Source: Blumeriella jaapii (Eukaryota; Ascomycota; Leotiomycetes; Helotiales; Drepanopezizaceae). Taken from it: a DNA stretch of 64,000 nt. Where the stretch lies: NCBI GenBank assembly GCA_009599575.1, contig VWND01000067.1:744001-808000 (forward strand). Reading direction: 5' to 3'. Below, piece after piece: positions 32,830 through 43,149 of the stretch (the first letter of the stretch is position 1; the number at the start of each line of letters is the position of its first letter). Under the pieces are notes generated by a model. It made no database searches. It was given only the letters and a program-made list of their open reading frames with translations, and had not been told where the DNA came from. Made by a program: the position numbers and the translations under genes.

Positions 32830-33430
32830 TCGCTTTTTCGCTTTCAGAATGCTTATTTATATTTGTTTGCAATTAAAATATTTTATATAATGATTCAGAT
32901 TAACCTTTTAATCGGTTATAAGCTATTCGATAAATATAAAAGCTTTATTAAGCTCGCGTTTTATTATATATTACGATTTTCGGCTAAAAAAATGCAATTT
33001 ATTATTTTTAATACGATTTTTTTTGGTTTTACAGCTTTATTGCTTTTACAACCTAAAATCCAAGGCTCGTAAGCAGCTTCTTTTATTTATTATACGCTTA
33101 AGCAAAAGCTTTTCGTAAAATTAACGGTTTTCTTTTACCTTTTGCCTTTTGTTTTTTACCTTTCGAATATAAATATTATACCGATATTTAAAAGCTGAAA
33201 AGCATATGTAAAATAGCTAGAAAGCTAAGAAAAATATAAGCTTTATTTAGTTTTAATAAAAGTATATTATATTTGTACGATTCGTAGCCGTTTAATTAAT
33301 ACAATTTCTGATTGGAAATGCGTACAAAAACGATTTAAATTACTTTCACTTAATTAAAAATGAATGTTCCGACGTAGAATTTAATATAACTTCTAAATTC
33401 TATTCGAACGCAAGCTGAACTTACTTTTCT
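32830..33430. other. Interior of the inverted-repeat element, no call
   Basis: About 600 bp without recognisable coding. The plus-strand 88-codon frame at 32806-33072 is a hydrophobic AT-rich reading with no family resemblance. A CTTTTACCTTTTGCCTTTTG pyrimidine tract lies near 33133-33170. Confidence 0.5.
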
Positions 33431-33435
33431 TCAGT

Positions 33436-33797
33436 TTAATATAATTAAATAACTGGCGTTAGAAGTATTTTAATTTAAAATGCGATTATAACAAATAACA
33501 AATTAAAACAAAACATTTCGTTTTAAACCTTTTAATTAATAAAAATAAAACTTTTGTCTTATAATATAATAATAGCTTTCTGTTTTTATTATTTACTAAT
33601 TTATTATAATTAAATATCTGACGTTGATAGTTTTTTAGTACAAAATGCGATAATAAAAAATAAAAAATTCAACGAAAATATATAATTTAATAACTTTTAA
33701 TTAATAAAAATTAAATTTTTAATTTAAAATCTAAAAAAAGCTTCCTGCTTTTATTACTTTTCAATTTGGCGTAATTAAATAATAATGTTTTAATATA
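33436..33797. repeat. 165-bp degenerate tandem repeats next to the right inverted repeat
   Basis: Repeat anchors (ATAATTAAAT or GTAATTAAAT followed by an AATGCG block) occur at 33441, 33606 and 33771, giving periods of 165 and 165 bp. Shared blocks include CAAAATGCGAT and TTAATTAATAAAAAT. The left end of the element (32675-32830) holds one inverted unit (CGCCAGATATTTAATTACACTAAATTA). Subterminal repeats of this kind are common binding sites for transposases. Confidence 0.75.
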
Positions 33798-33911
33798 CAA
33801 TGCGATCGTAAAAAATCTTGAATTGAGATGGGACACTTGGATACAGTAGGACACTTGCTTTCCCCCACATTATTCGAGTGCCCGCAGAATAAATGTGGGA
33901 AGGCAGCCCAC
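33798..33911 (-). repeat. Right terminal inverted repeat with internal hairpin
   Basis: Inverted copy of 20925-21038, with the same CCCACATTTATTC / GAATAATGTGGG hairpin (33864-33899) and AAGTGTCC direct repeats. It differs by a few transitions and by ATGGATAC against CTGCATCC-type changes. It is followed by TA. Confidence 0.85.
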
Positions 33912-34300
33912 TATTATTTATTTAATAAATTATAATTATTTAGGCAAGCATCCGTTTGAAACAACGAAAAAAAAAAATAATACAAAAGGTAGCAAATAAT
34001 AAAATATATAAAAAATAGTTTTCGTAAAATATGCGAGCGATATAAATATATTAAATATGCGGCTTAAATATATACAAAGCTTTTATATTAATAAACAAAA
34101 ATATAATTAAACAAAAAAAAATATAATAAATATTTTAAATAATATAAAAAAAGGTTTCAAAAATAAACAGTACATATAAAACAAAATAATTAAATTGTAA
34201 ACAAATAACGCAAAACAAAAACAGTAAAATAATATATAATAAAAAAAAATAATAAATAATAAAAACAGTAAAATAATTAGTAAACGATTTTGTATACACT
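33912..34300. other. AT-rich non-RIP sequence, no call
   Basis: A-rich stretch with CAAA and ACAAAA words and almost no CpG, unlike the RIP-mutated elements on both sides. No coding, no LTR end recognised. It may be the original flanking DNA of the inverted-repeat element and the site where G1 copy B's 3' end was lost. Confidence 0.5.
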
Positions 34301-34384
34301 TTTTTTTTTCGGTTATAAATAAAATTACGATTTAAACCGTTTTTTTAATAGCGGAATTATTATTCGATTGTTTTCAAACTTTTC

Positions 34385-34743
34385 CAAAAGGTTTTTTTTT
34401 TTTCAGAAAAATAATCGCTTTGATCGGAATCGTCGTCGGAATCGCTGAAATCGGAATTTATATTTAAATTAAAATTTAAAAAGTAAATTTGCTAATTTTT
34501 TTTGTAAAATCGTTTTAACCGGTTAGCGGCGATCGTTTTTTTTAATTTTATTTTATCGAATTTCGTAAGCTTGTAATAGCTTTTATTTAATTCGGCCTTG
34601 CATATTTCGTAAAATTCGAGCTATTTATAATTAAATTTAATATCGGCCGATTTGTTAATAACGCGCTGAACGTTGTAAATTAAAACCAGATTTTTCTTTT
34701 TAATTAGCGTTTTTTTTTTAAATCTTGGTTTTATTTCAGACTT
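34385..34743 (-). pseudogene. G1 copy B Pol C-terminal acidic tail
   Basis: The minus strand reads NRLKRF-like sequence, then an FNF-N then SDSDDDSDQSD-type acidic run (34455-34410), matched by copy C at 63880-63930. It follows the integrase and ends near the stop before the 3' LTR. Confidence 0.6.
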
Positions 34744-35703
34744 TTTTAGCTGCTTTTTTATATATTTTTTTTTTTAAATTTTTTTTTTTTTTTTTTATCG
34801 CGGTAATTTAATTATTTAGATTTTATTATTAATAAGTTTGCTTTCGTTTTTATTTTAATTACGTTATAAAGTTTTTATATAAACTATTTTGTTTTCAAAA
34901 GCAATCGAGCGTTTTTATCGTATTAAAAAAAAAAAAAAATTATTTTAATAAAAGCGTATATATATATGCGTATAATAAAAAGAATTTCCGAAAATTTCCG
35001 CGACCAACGCTTATAATTTTTTCGTATAATGTTTAAAAAACCGTCGAAAATATTTTTATAATTTCGTTTAACGGATCCGTTGCTTTTCGAATTATAAGCT
35101 AAAATTTAAATGCGCTGGATGCCGTATTTTTTTGTAAAACTTTCGACAACGCTTTTATTTTCGGATTTATTATCGACGTTTAATTTGCTAAACAAACCGT
35201 ATCGATATATAACGTTTTTTTAATAATAAAAAGAATATAGCTACGAAAATAACGTTTCGAAAAAATCGTTTCTTAAGCTATTTAAATAAATCGTCGATAA
35301 CGAATACGAAATATATATATCCGCGGTCGGTAATCGATACGCGTATAACGTCGAAATTAATTTTTTTTTAAATTTTAAAAAATTACGTCGGATATAATAA
35401 ATTTTTTTTTCGGCCAAGCTTTCGTTTTTAGCAAAAAATGCAACTTTTAAAAAAGGCTTTGCAATTTTCGCAGCATTTTTTTTATTAAAAATCGTTTTTA
35501 ATTCGATAATAAATAGTTTCAGCTTTTTTATAAAACACTTTTTCTTAAGCTTTTCTTATAATTTAAAACTTATCGGCTTTATTATTTATTATTAAACGTT
35601 TTTAATATATATTATTTTTTATTTTATATAATTTTCTATCGGCTAAAATATAATCGAAAGCTTGGTTTTCAAATATTTTAAATTAATAATTTAATACGCT
35701 AAA
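34743..35703 (-). pseudogene. G1 copy B integrase relic
   Basis: Aligned to copy C 62640-63600. Zinc-domain and core phrases are decayed, with many stops. A T-rich run at 34786-34797 disrupts the end. Confidence 0.6.
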
Positions 35704-35824
35704 TAATTTAAATAAAATAATTAAATAATATGCAATTAAATAAAAGTCTTCGATTTCGTAATTATCGATTAAAAGTTTATTTTCGTTATTAATCGGCTTA
35801 TTCCGATTGTTTTCGATTAAATCT

Positions 35825-35920
35825 ATTCGCAATATCAGCCGACATAATAACGCGAATGCTTTTTCGGCTCGAAAATTAATGTTTTTTATTCGCGGTGCCA
35901 ATCGAAATAACAACGCGAAT
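35825..35920. repeat. Tandem pair of 33-bp inverted-end motifs in G1 copy B
   Basis: Units at 35825-35857 and 35888-35920, again 33 bp each with a 63-bp period. The first has ATTCGCAATATC with transitions in the left arm; the second keeps ATTCGCG...CGCGAAT. On the coding strand they read FALLCRLILRI and FALLFRLAPRI, inside the open stretch 35943-35683. Confidence 0.9.
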
Positions 35921-35944
35921 AATTTCGGCTTTATAAAATTCAAA

Positions 35945-36465
35945 ACGCAAATAGCGAAACAACCGATTTCGTTAGCGATTTATTCGTCGATATTTTATTC
36001 GTTTTGTTTAGCGAAATCCAACGAATAAAAGCGTTTTCGTTTGAAAAAGCCGTTCGCAATTCTATTAAACGTTTTTTTAATATGCTTAATTTCGAAATCC
36101 ATAAGTTTTATTTAAGTTATTTAATTAATAACAAACGCTTTTAATAAATTATTGGTTTTTTTATTTAATTAATCGATAAAAACTTTTGCGTTTGTTTCTA
36201 AAATAAAATACACGCTATATAATTCGCTTTTTTTTTTTTTTTTTTTTTTTAAAGCATTTCGATATTTTCGTTTAATAGCGTCGTAGCGTATTTTTGCGAA
36301 AAACCGTAAGCCGTTTTCGAATCGTAAAAAATACCCCTTTTTGTTTTCGTCGATTTATTATAATACAGCTTAACCGAAAATATTAGCGTCGATAATTAAA
36401 ATGATTTTTTCCGCGTTTAGGCTGTAATCGATTCGCATAAGCGATAAAATTAATAAAAAATCGTT
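35945..36465 (-). pseudogene. G1 copy B RNase H relic
   Basis: Matches copies A, C and D. The IIDANIF-like DAS box lies near 36405-36370. The region also contains an uninterrupted T-run at 36230-36250. Confidence 0.6.
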
Positions 36466-37405
36466 TTTAAAAATTTTTATAATTTCGCTTTGCTTTTTTT
36501 CCTAAACGATATCGACTTTTTTTTTTATTATAATATAAATAAATACAGCTTTTTAAAAAAAGTTTTTAATTCAATTGCGATAATAAATCATAACGCTAAT
36601 AAAAACTCTAGCTTCGGTAATATTTTTATTTTTTTTCTATTCGCATATTTTTTTAATTTTTTTTCGTTAAAAATAGCAATCAGCGTTATTAGTTATATAA
36701 GTAATAATATTTATTTCGAATATGCAAAATTTTAATCGAAGGCCAATAATAGCTTTGGCTTTTTCGAAGCAAACCATAATTTTATCGATATTTTAAACAT
36801 ATTTTATTATATAACGTCGAATTTTAAAAAAGATTTTTTTATTATTATAATACGATTTAAGGTTTTTTATTCCGACGTCGTTAACGTAAAAAAAAGCAAT
36901 ATCGGAAATACAAATTATAAAAATTTTATATACGATTTTTACAAATTAAGCGATTAAATTAATAGCTTTTATAAATACTTTCGTTATACGTAGCAAACCG
37001 ATTAATATTTAAATTGCCGTTATAATTCGAAATCGTAAATTAAATATTAAATAATCGTAGCCGAAAAACAAATCGAAAAAAAGCGATTATTAATTCCGCG
37101 AATTCGTTTGAAAATTGATCGACGTTAAATAATACGTTAGCGTTTCGTATCGTTATTTTGTTTATTTCGACGATTACGATAAAAAATTTGTAAACGCTTT
37201 TTTTTTTTTCGCAACGATAAACCATTTGTTTTTATATAAATCGTAGCAAAATTCGAAAAAATTTTGTTTGATTCGTTTTTTTAATACTTCGACTATTTTA
37301 TTTTAAAAAGCTTTGAAAACTAAAAAGATTTTTTTTTGCCAGGTTTCGTAAAACACGGTTTTAATATCGATATAAAACGTAACGTTAAAATTAAATTAGC
37401 TTATT
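36465..37405 (-). pseudogene. G1 copy B reverse transcriptase relic (VND)
   Basis: Open stretch 37225-37040 reads VYKFFIVIVEINKITIRNAN and FNVDQFSNEFAELIIAFF, the family RT block YR-VNAA-EIN--TIRDAN-PP--DEFSEEFAG--IASLIDF. Further on, IAFFYVNDVGI (about 36907-36875) is the active-site box with N for D. Confidence 0.85.
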
Positions 37406-37827
37406 TCGATGAAATCGAAAACTATAACTTTTTTTCGGTTGCGTAAAACTTCGTATAAAATCTTTTTTTTTTTAGCAAAAGTTAAATTCCGATTAGTAAA
37501 TTATCAAATTGTTTTTTTGTAAACCGGCTGCCAAATAATAAGCTGGAAAATCGGCCGGTAATAAATTTTTCGAATTCGCTAATAATTAATTAAAATAATT
37601 TTATTATTTCGTTTTTTTCGAACTAATCGTTTATTTTTCCGAAAATATTTCTAACGGATTTACCAAAATTTACGAATCGTATTTTATCAGCTTTACGCTT
37701 GTAAAAAATATTAATATTAATATAAAAAAATAAAACGTATAAATCGGATTTATTTAATACGAAAACGAAATCTTCGAAACTTTTATTTCCGAATTAATAA
37801 TTAAAAATATTAATATTAGCTATTTTT

Positions 37828-37860
37828 ATTCGCGATATTATTTCGATTAGCGACGTAAAT
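37828..37860. repeat. 33-bp inverted-end motif upstream of RT, G1 copy B
   Basis: ATTCGCGATATTATTTCG at the left and GACGTAAAT at the right; the same location as in copies A and C. Confidence 0.85.
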
Positions 37861-38014
37861 GCTTTTAATCGAATATTTTCCAAGTTTTGTTATAGCTTAG
37901 CGTTTGTTTTAAAATTAGAGCCGGCTATTCGTTTTTCGATAAAACGTTGATTAAAAAAACATTATCGCCGGCGACGGTAATTTAATTTTGAAAAAATCGG
38001 TTTTAGTTTTAAAA

Positions 38015-38345
38015 AAAAGCTTTTATTTAACCGTTTTCGGTATATTGAAAACTGACGAAACTTTCCAGAATCCAAAACATTTCAATAATAATAAAATAAA
38101 AGCATTTTTTTATTATTAAATTTTTTATATAAATAATAATACTTTTAACGTCGATTTTTATATTTCGTACAATTTTATCAGATTTAATAATATTTTTATT
38201 AACGGTCGTATAAATTATTCGTTTATCGGTAATAATCGGAATATTATTAGCTTCGGCTATTTTTTGGTTTATGCAATTAATTTCGATTTTATTATCGAAT
38301 AAAGCAAAAGCGATCGTAATTTTTTTAAATTTTATTTTTAATGCT
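38015..38345 (-). pseudogene. G1 copy B aspartic protease relic
   Basis: The minus strand near 38310-38265 reads IALLFDNKIEINCI-type sequence. Copy C shows ALFDNKTEINCINQK, corresponding to the gypsy protease phrase AL-D-GAEIN. The catalytic Asp is present but the following residues are mutated. Confidence 0.6.
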
Positions 38346-38460
38346 TTTATAGCCGTATAAAAGCAGTTTCGTTGTTTTAACTTTTGGGTTTTTATAACAA
38401 AAGCTTAAAAACTGACTTTTTCCGAAAATTCCTTTTTATCGGCTAAATTAATTGCGATAT

Positions 38461-38463
38461 TAT

Positions 38464-38495
<32 letters not shown>
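38461..38495 (+). repeat. Poly(T) tract in G1 copy B
   Basis: Pure T run interrupting the region between gag and protease (poly-A, hence Lys codons, on the coding strand). Probably slippage expansion. Confidence 0.85.
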
Positions 38496-38499
<4 letters not shown>

Positions 38500-39294
38500 G
38501 TTTTTTTTTTTCGGATAATATTAATTTTTTCGTTTCTTTTTAATATAAAAATTTGTTTGTCAATAATTTTGTCGAATCTTTTTTTTATGCTAAATAAATC
38601 GTTGAATTTCGATTTAATTTTCTGTTTTATAATTTTTTAATAATTTCGTCGACCGCTTTAAAACTAATATATTTATCGATTTATTTTTCGCTTCGCATTA
38701 ATAATAAGCGTTTAAAAGCTAATACTTTCTGAATAATTTAAACCGGAATATCGGTATCGATATTTTTTATATCGTTATTAATTTTTTTTATTATAAGCGT
38801 TTTTTTAATAATTTTATCGGTTTTTTCTCGAATTTCAAAAAAAATTTTTTTTTTCGATTCTAACGTTTTTTTTTATATTAATCGGTTTGGCGAACAAAAC
38901 AAAAGCATTTTGCTTTTTTATAATTCGCTGATTTAATTATACAGCCATAATATTTGCAAATGCGATAATTATATTAATAATATATATATTTGTTTTTTAT
39001 TTATATACTTAAACTTTATTTACACTTAAAATAAAGGTTTTTTTTTTGATTAGTACGCTTTTAAAAATATTTTTTCTTTTATTAATAAAAATCGTTTTCG
39101 CATTTTTTTTATTTTCCAAATAGTCGTTTTATTCCGTACTTTTTACTTTTAAGCGAATAATACTTAACTAGCTCTGATTTTCAGCTTTATTAAAAAGGCT
39201 TATTTCTGCTTTTATCGGTCCGAAGCAAATCGCTTCGTATTTATTATTATAATAGATTTTATTATTTATACAAACATTGAATATTTTGCATTTT

Positions 39295-40455
39295 AAACGA
39301 ATATAAAGTTTTTCGCAGTAAATTTTTTTATTATTACAAAACCTATATTTAAAATCACGAAGTCTGTTTTGATAATTATTTTTATTATTTTAATAGCCGC
39401 GATTCTGATTTCCGCGTTAGTTTTTTTTTTTTTTTTTAATAATCGTTATTATAATTGATATTTCGCTGATTCTAATCGCTAATACGGAAAGATTGCCACT
39501 AGGCAGCTATTATTTTTACGATAGCTTGGCGAAACTAATCGCTTCGCGCATTTTAAAAAAAATAATTATTATAAAAACTATTTTAATCGTTTTATTGTCC
39601 GAATTAATATAAAAAAGTTTTTTCTGCTATTATATAAAACTTTCGACTTTGCTTTGCAATTTTTAAATTTTAATATCGATAAATTTTAATACGAGAGTTT
39701 CGGTATTTTTATCAAGCTTTTCCAAACCAATAAGTTTTGCAAAACGATTAAATAATATAATAATTAATTGTTTTTTTGGCGATTTCGGTAATTTTTAATA
39801 GCTGGGTATATTTTTATACTAAAGCTTTTACGTTTTTTTTATAAATAAGAAAAAGAGATTTTTTTTAATTTATAGCTTTAATAATACGTTCGCTTTGATT
39901 TTATTTAAAAACGAATTTCATAAATTTAAAATATTAATCGAAGGTTTTAAAATTTTGTTTATTAATTTTAAAATGCTTAATAGCTTTGTTGCGAATGCTA
40001 GTTAAAAGGCCAAATAAAAACAATTTTTTTTATTCAACTTCGTTTAAAACCTTTTTATTAACGAAAACGTTAAAAACATTCGTATAAATACGATAATAAG
40101 CTTTAAATTTTTTGGCCTGGCGAATTATTATAACAAATTATTTAAGAAAAGCGATAGTATCGCGAATTTGCTAGCGATCGTAATCTCGGAATCTCGATTT
40201 TAAAGCTTTAATTAATTTACGCCAATCTCGAGTTCTAATAGTTTTTTATTTATTTATCGATTTAATAATATTTTTAGTAATTGGGTTATAATAGCGAAAA
40301 AGTTTATCGAATATTTTAATTTTAAAAACTCCGAAATTTTTACAGATTTTTTTATATTTTTCGATAAAATCGGTAACGTTAGCGCCATTAAATAAAAGTG
40401 CATCAAAAAAGCCAAGAAAAAGCATGCGGCCTCGTATAAAAAAACGAAAAGCGTT
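39295..40455 (-). pseudogene. G1 copy B gag and zinc knuckle relic
   Basis: Matches copy C gag. Stops are frequent; the knuckle region (39365-39295) reads FCYNNKKIYCEK-like sequence. It overlaps the strongly conserved TTCGCTTCGC block near 39531-39550 (8-bp inverted GCGAAGCGATT). Confidence 0.6.
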
Positions 40456-41374
40456 GTTATTTATAATATTAGCGAAAATGTTAGTAGAGTTGAAATTAAA
40501 TAAATAAATGTTTTTTAAAATTGCAAATTAAAAGTTTTTAATAAAACAAAAATCGTTTTTAATAAAAAAGCTATTAAAAAATTTTTGTGTTTTTTAAAAA
40601 AATTAAATAAAATAAAATTGCGTTTAAATATTTAAATAATATATTAAAAAACTTGTTTTTTAATAAATTAATTAAATCAATATAATATTACTATATAATC
40701 TACGGTTTCGATATTCCGTGGCTCAGGCTAATATACGTACAGCCATTTTTTTACTATTTTTAATAAAAAGCCGTAAATTGTAATTGTTATAATTATAAAG
40801 CGTAGAATTAGAAAGTTGAATTTTCGCTAAGCGTTTAATTAAAAAAGATCTAGTTTAAAAAGGCCGAGCGCAGCGGTCGAAGCGTACGAACCAATATTCG
40901 ATTTATTATTTTTTAACAAAAAAGCGACTTTCGAATTTTAAATTTCGCACGATTTAAAATTGCCTAATCGTAATTTTAAACGTTTTTAAAATATATTGTA
41001 TTTTTATAATTTAATAATTATGCGCAAAATAAAAAAAACTGTTAAAAATCTTTTATATAATACAGCTGCGAATAATATTATATAAAAGGTTTTTTAACCC
41101 GTAGTAGCGAAATATCGAAGTCGATTTTAATTGTAAATTTAAAAAATGCATCGGTAAATATATAAAAATAAAACACCGAAGTTTAAATCCTTGCGTAGGT
41201 TACCAAATGTAAAAGTAGATAGAAAAACCAAACTAATACGGCCATATATCGGCGGGTAAAATAGTTTAAGGAATTTTTAAAAAAAACTGAAAAAAAGAAA
41301 AGAAAAATAAGTAAAAATATAAATTAAACTGCGTGCCTATAAAATTATTTAAAAGAGATGCTTTGCTTTTATAT

Positions 41375-41475
41375 TTGTTAAAAATAATCAGAGGCAGAAA
41401 GTCTCGGAGGAGTTTATGCCTCGATTATAGCTAAAACTATCAAATCCTATTAATACAAAGTATCACCGTTTTATA
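41375..41475 (-). repeat. G1 copy B 5' LTR, outer part
   Basis: Shares the CCTCGATTATAGCTAAAACT and ACAAAGTATCACCGTTTTATA blocks with 10960-11053 and the reverse complement of 56880-56960. The right end at 41475 abuts truncated G2 copy E. Confidence 0.7.
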
Positions 41476-41479
41476 TTAT

Positions 41480-42530
41480 GTTTTAATTTTTTTTTTAATC
41501 AGCGAAAAAGCAGCCTTTTTCTAAAGCTTTTTTTTTAATAAAATAATTTTTTTTTCGAAGAAAAAAAAAACAAGAAAAAGGCACAGCGCTAATTATTTCG
41601 CTTGCTATTTTTTTTTGCAGCTTAACGCTGAAAGCGTTTAATTAAAACTTTTGCAAAATCAATTAAAATAAGCGCAAAAGCGTAAACGATAATTTTTAAA
41701 AATTATACGATTGCGACAAATCTTTTAATCAAAGCGTTTAGTAAAATTTATCGAACGTGTTTTTACTAGTCGCGAATCTGCTGCTTTTTTTTTCGCAACG
41801 TTTTATTTTAATTAATCCACGTTGCAAATTAACTTTTACGCTTTTCGCGAATTTTTTTTGGATTTTTTTTTAACGGCCAAAACTTTAACGCGCTTTTTAA
41901 ACGCTATAGTTTCTATTTGTTTATTGATTTTTGACTAATTCGTATAAAGCGCGTTTCGAACTTTAAATTTAAATTCAATAATAATAAAAATTACAAAACA
42001 CGCTATCAAAAAATTAAAATTTTCGATAACTTCGAATTTTATTACGATTATTTCGCTAGCGATCGATTTCGCAAAAATTATATATTCGATCAGACCGAAA
42101 GCGTAGCAAAAAAGTTTTTTACTCCGCGTATTTTAAACCGTTCCGATTTTATATTTTTCGAAAAATTAATAAAAAAATCGCCGATTTTTTAGCCGACGTT
42201 TCCGACGTTTAAAAGGCCGAAAACAAATGTAAAATGCTTATAATAAATACGAACGACGATTTTTAGCGATTTTATCTGCGATTTTTTATTTTCGCAGCGA
42301 ACGCTTAAATACGAATTAATAAAAAGCTTCGGGACGCTTTTGGCGATAAAATATCAAAGCGTTTATAAAAAAAGCTGCATTTGAAATAAGCGCGTACAAC
42401 GATTTTTAAAAATTGGTTTATCGCCGTTCGTTGAAAAAAATAAAATTAATTGGCTGAACGAATTTTATACGCGAATCGCTTTTTTATTAAGTCTATTATT
42501 TATTAAAATGGTAGGTTTTTAATTAAAGCG
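41480..42530 (+). mobile_element. G2 copy E, left fragment (gag), 5'-truncated
   Basis: Plus-strand sibling of copy F, much more mutated. It starts near 41480-41497 at the point equivalent to 17585 in copy F (ATCAGCGAAAAAGCAGCC), so the 5' LTR and leader are missing. It holds gag sequence (for example FADVFDV and MLIINTNDDF segments near 42190-42260) and is interrupted at AAGCG (42526-42530) by G5. It continues at 50165. Confidence 0.85.
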
Positions 42531-42662
42531 TGTGATAGCCTAGTGGCCTGAGGCCATTATAAAGCACAGACCATTCAGGTCATAGCGTATTTTTTCGTTT
42601 CCTGTAAACTTAGTTTAAAACGAATTAAGCATTTTTCGAAAAGAAACTTCAAAGTTTTAACT
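42531..42662 (+). repeat. G5 5' LTR (132 bp)
   Basis: Begins TGTGATAGCCTAGTGGCC and ends TTTTAACT. All differences from 50028-50159 are transitions. It contains ATTATAAAGC (about 42558-42567, TATA-like), a GACC-ATTCA-GGTC hairpin and a T6 run. The very end does not show a canonical CA, so the exact boundary may be off by a base. Confidence 0.85.
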
Positions 42663-43149
42663 GGTGCTTTTCGCAAAAAGTCGAATAAGCCTTTTTTCGC
42701 AGTCGAATTATTGCATAAAGGTTAAGAAAATCGAATTGTTATCCGGAAAAAAAAATCGAAACATTTAAAAAAGCTTTTATTTGAAAACCTTATTAAAAAA
42801 ATTTAAAATCGATTAAAAAACGAATCCAAAATAAAAAAAATATTATTAAAAAAACAAAACCCGAAAATATTATTAATTATAAAATACGCTATCGAATTAC
42901 GATACGAAAAACAATTTTAAGATTTTACAAAAAAATCGATATTAATATTTAAAAGCTAGAAAAAAAAACTTATATAAAAAAAAAATAACAACAAAATTAT
43001 TGAAAAAAAATTTATATAATACGAAAAATCATAGTTTTAAATATATACGACAAAAAGCTTTTTAAAACTTTAATTTAGCAAGAATTTAAATAAAGCCAAA
43101 ATCGAAAACGTTAGCATTTAATAAAAAAAAATGCGTACGAATAAAAAAA

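Larger units (their letters stand above)
20925..33911. mobile_element. Inverted-repeat element (about 1.35 kb) interrupted by the copia element
   Basis: The ends 20925-21038 and 33798-33911 are inverted copies beginning GTGGGCTGCCTTCCCACATT, flanked by TA on both sides (20923-20924, 33912-33913). The copia insertion lies inside the left repeat: matching sequence continues on the far side at 32675 (TATATTAAAACACC against TATATTAAAACATT). Removing 21039-32674 leaves about 1351 bp. The right end contains about 2.3 copies of a 165-bp repeat and the left end one. The interior (32830-33430) has no recognisable coding. This fits a non-autonomous DNA transposon with TA target duplication or a MULE-like element with long structured ends; the superfamily cannot be set. 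Confidence 0.65.
34300..41475 (-). mobile_element. Ty3/gypsy family G1, copy B (nearly complete)
   Basis: Minus-strand copy of about 7.2 kb, the most complete G1 wholly inside the window. It holds 5' LTR outer end 41475, leader to 40460, gag about 40455-39625, knuckle about 39365-39295, protease about 38345-38015, RT 37405-36465, RNase H 36465-35945, integrase 35703-34743 and an acidic C-terminal tail 34743-34385. The 3' LTR is not recognised left of 34300. It mirrors copy C (56880-64000), so the two form a 7-kb inverted repeat around a 15.4-kb spacer. Confidence 0.85.

Noticed and set aside
32806..33072. 88-codon ORF inside the inverted-repeat element as a transposase
   Set aside because: Too short, hydrophobic, no DDE-type or zinc-binding pattern.
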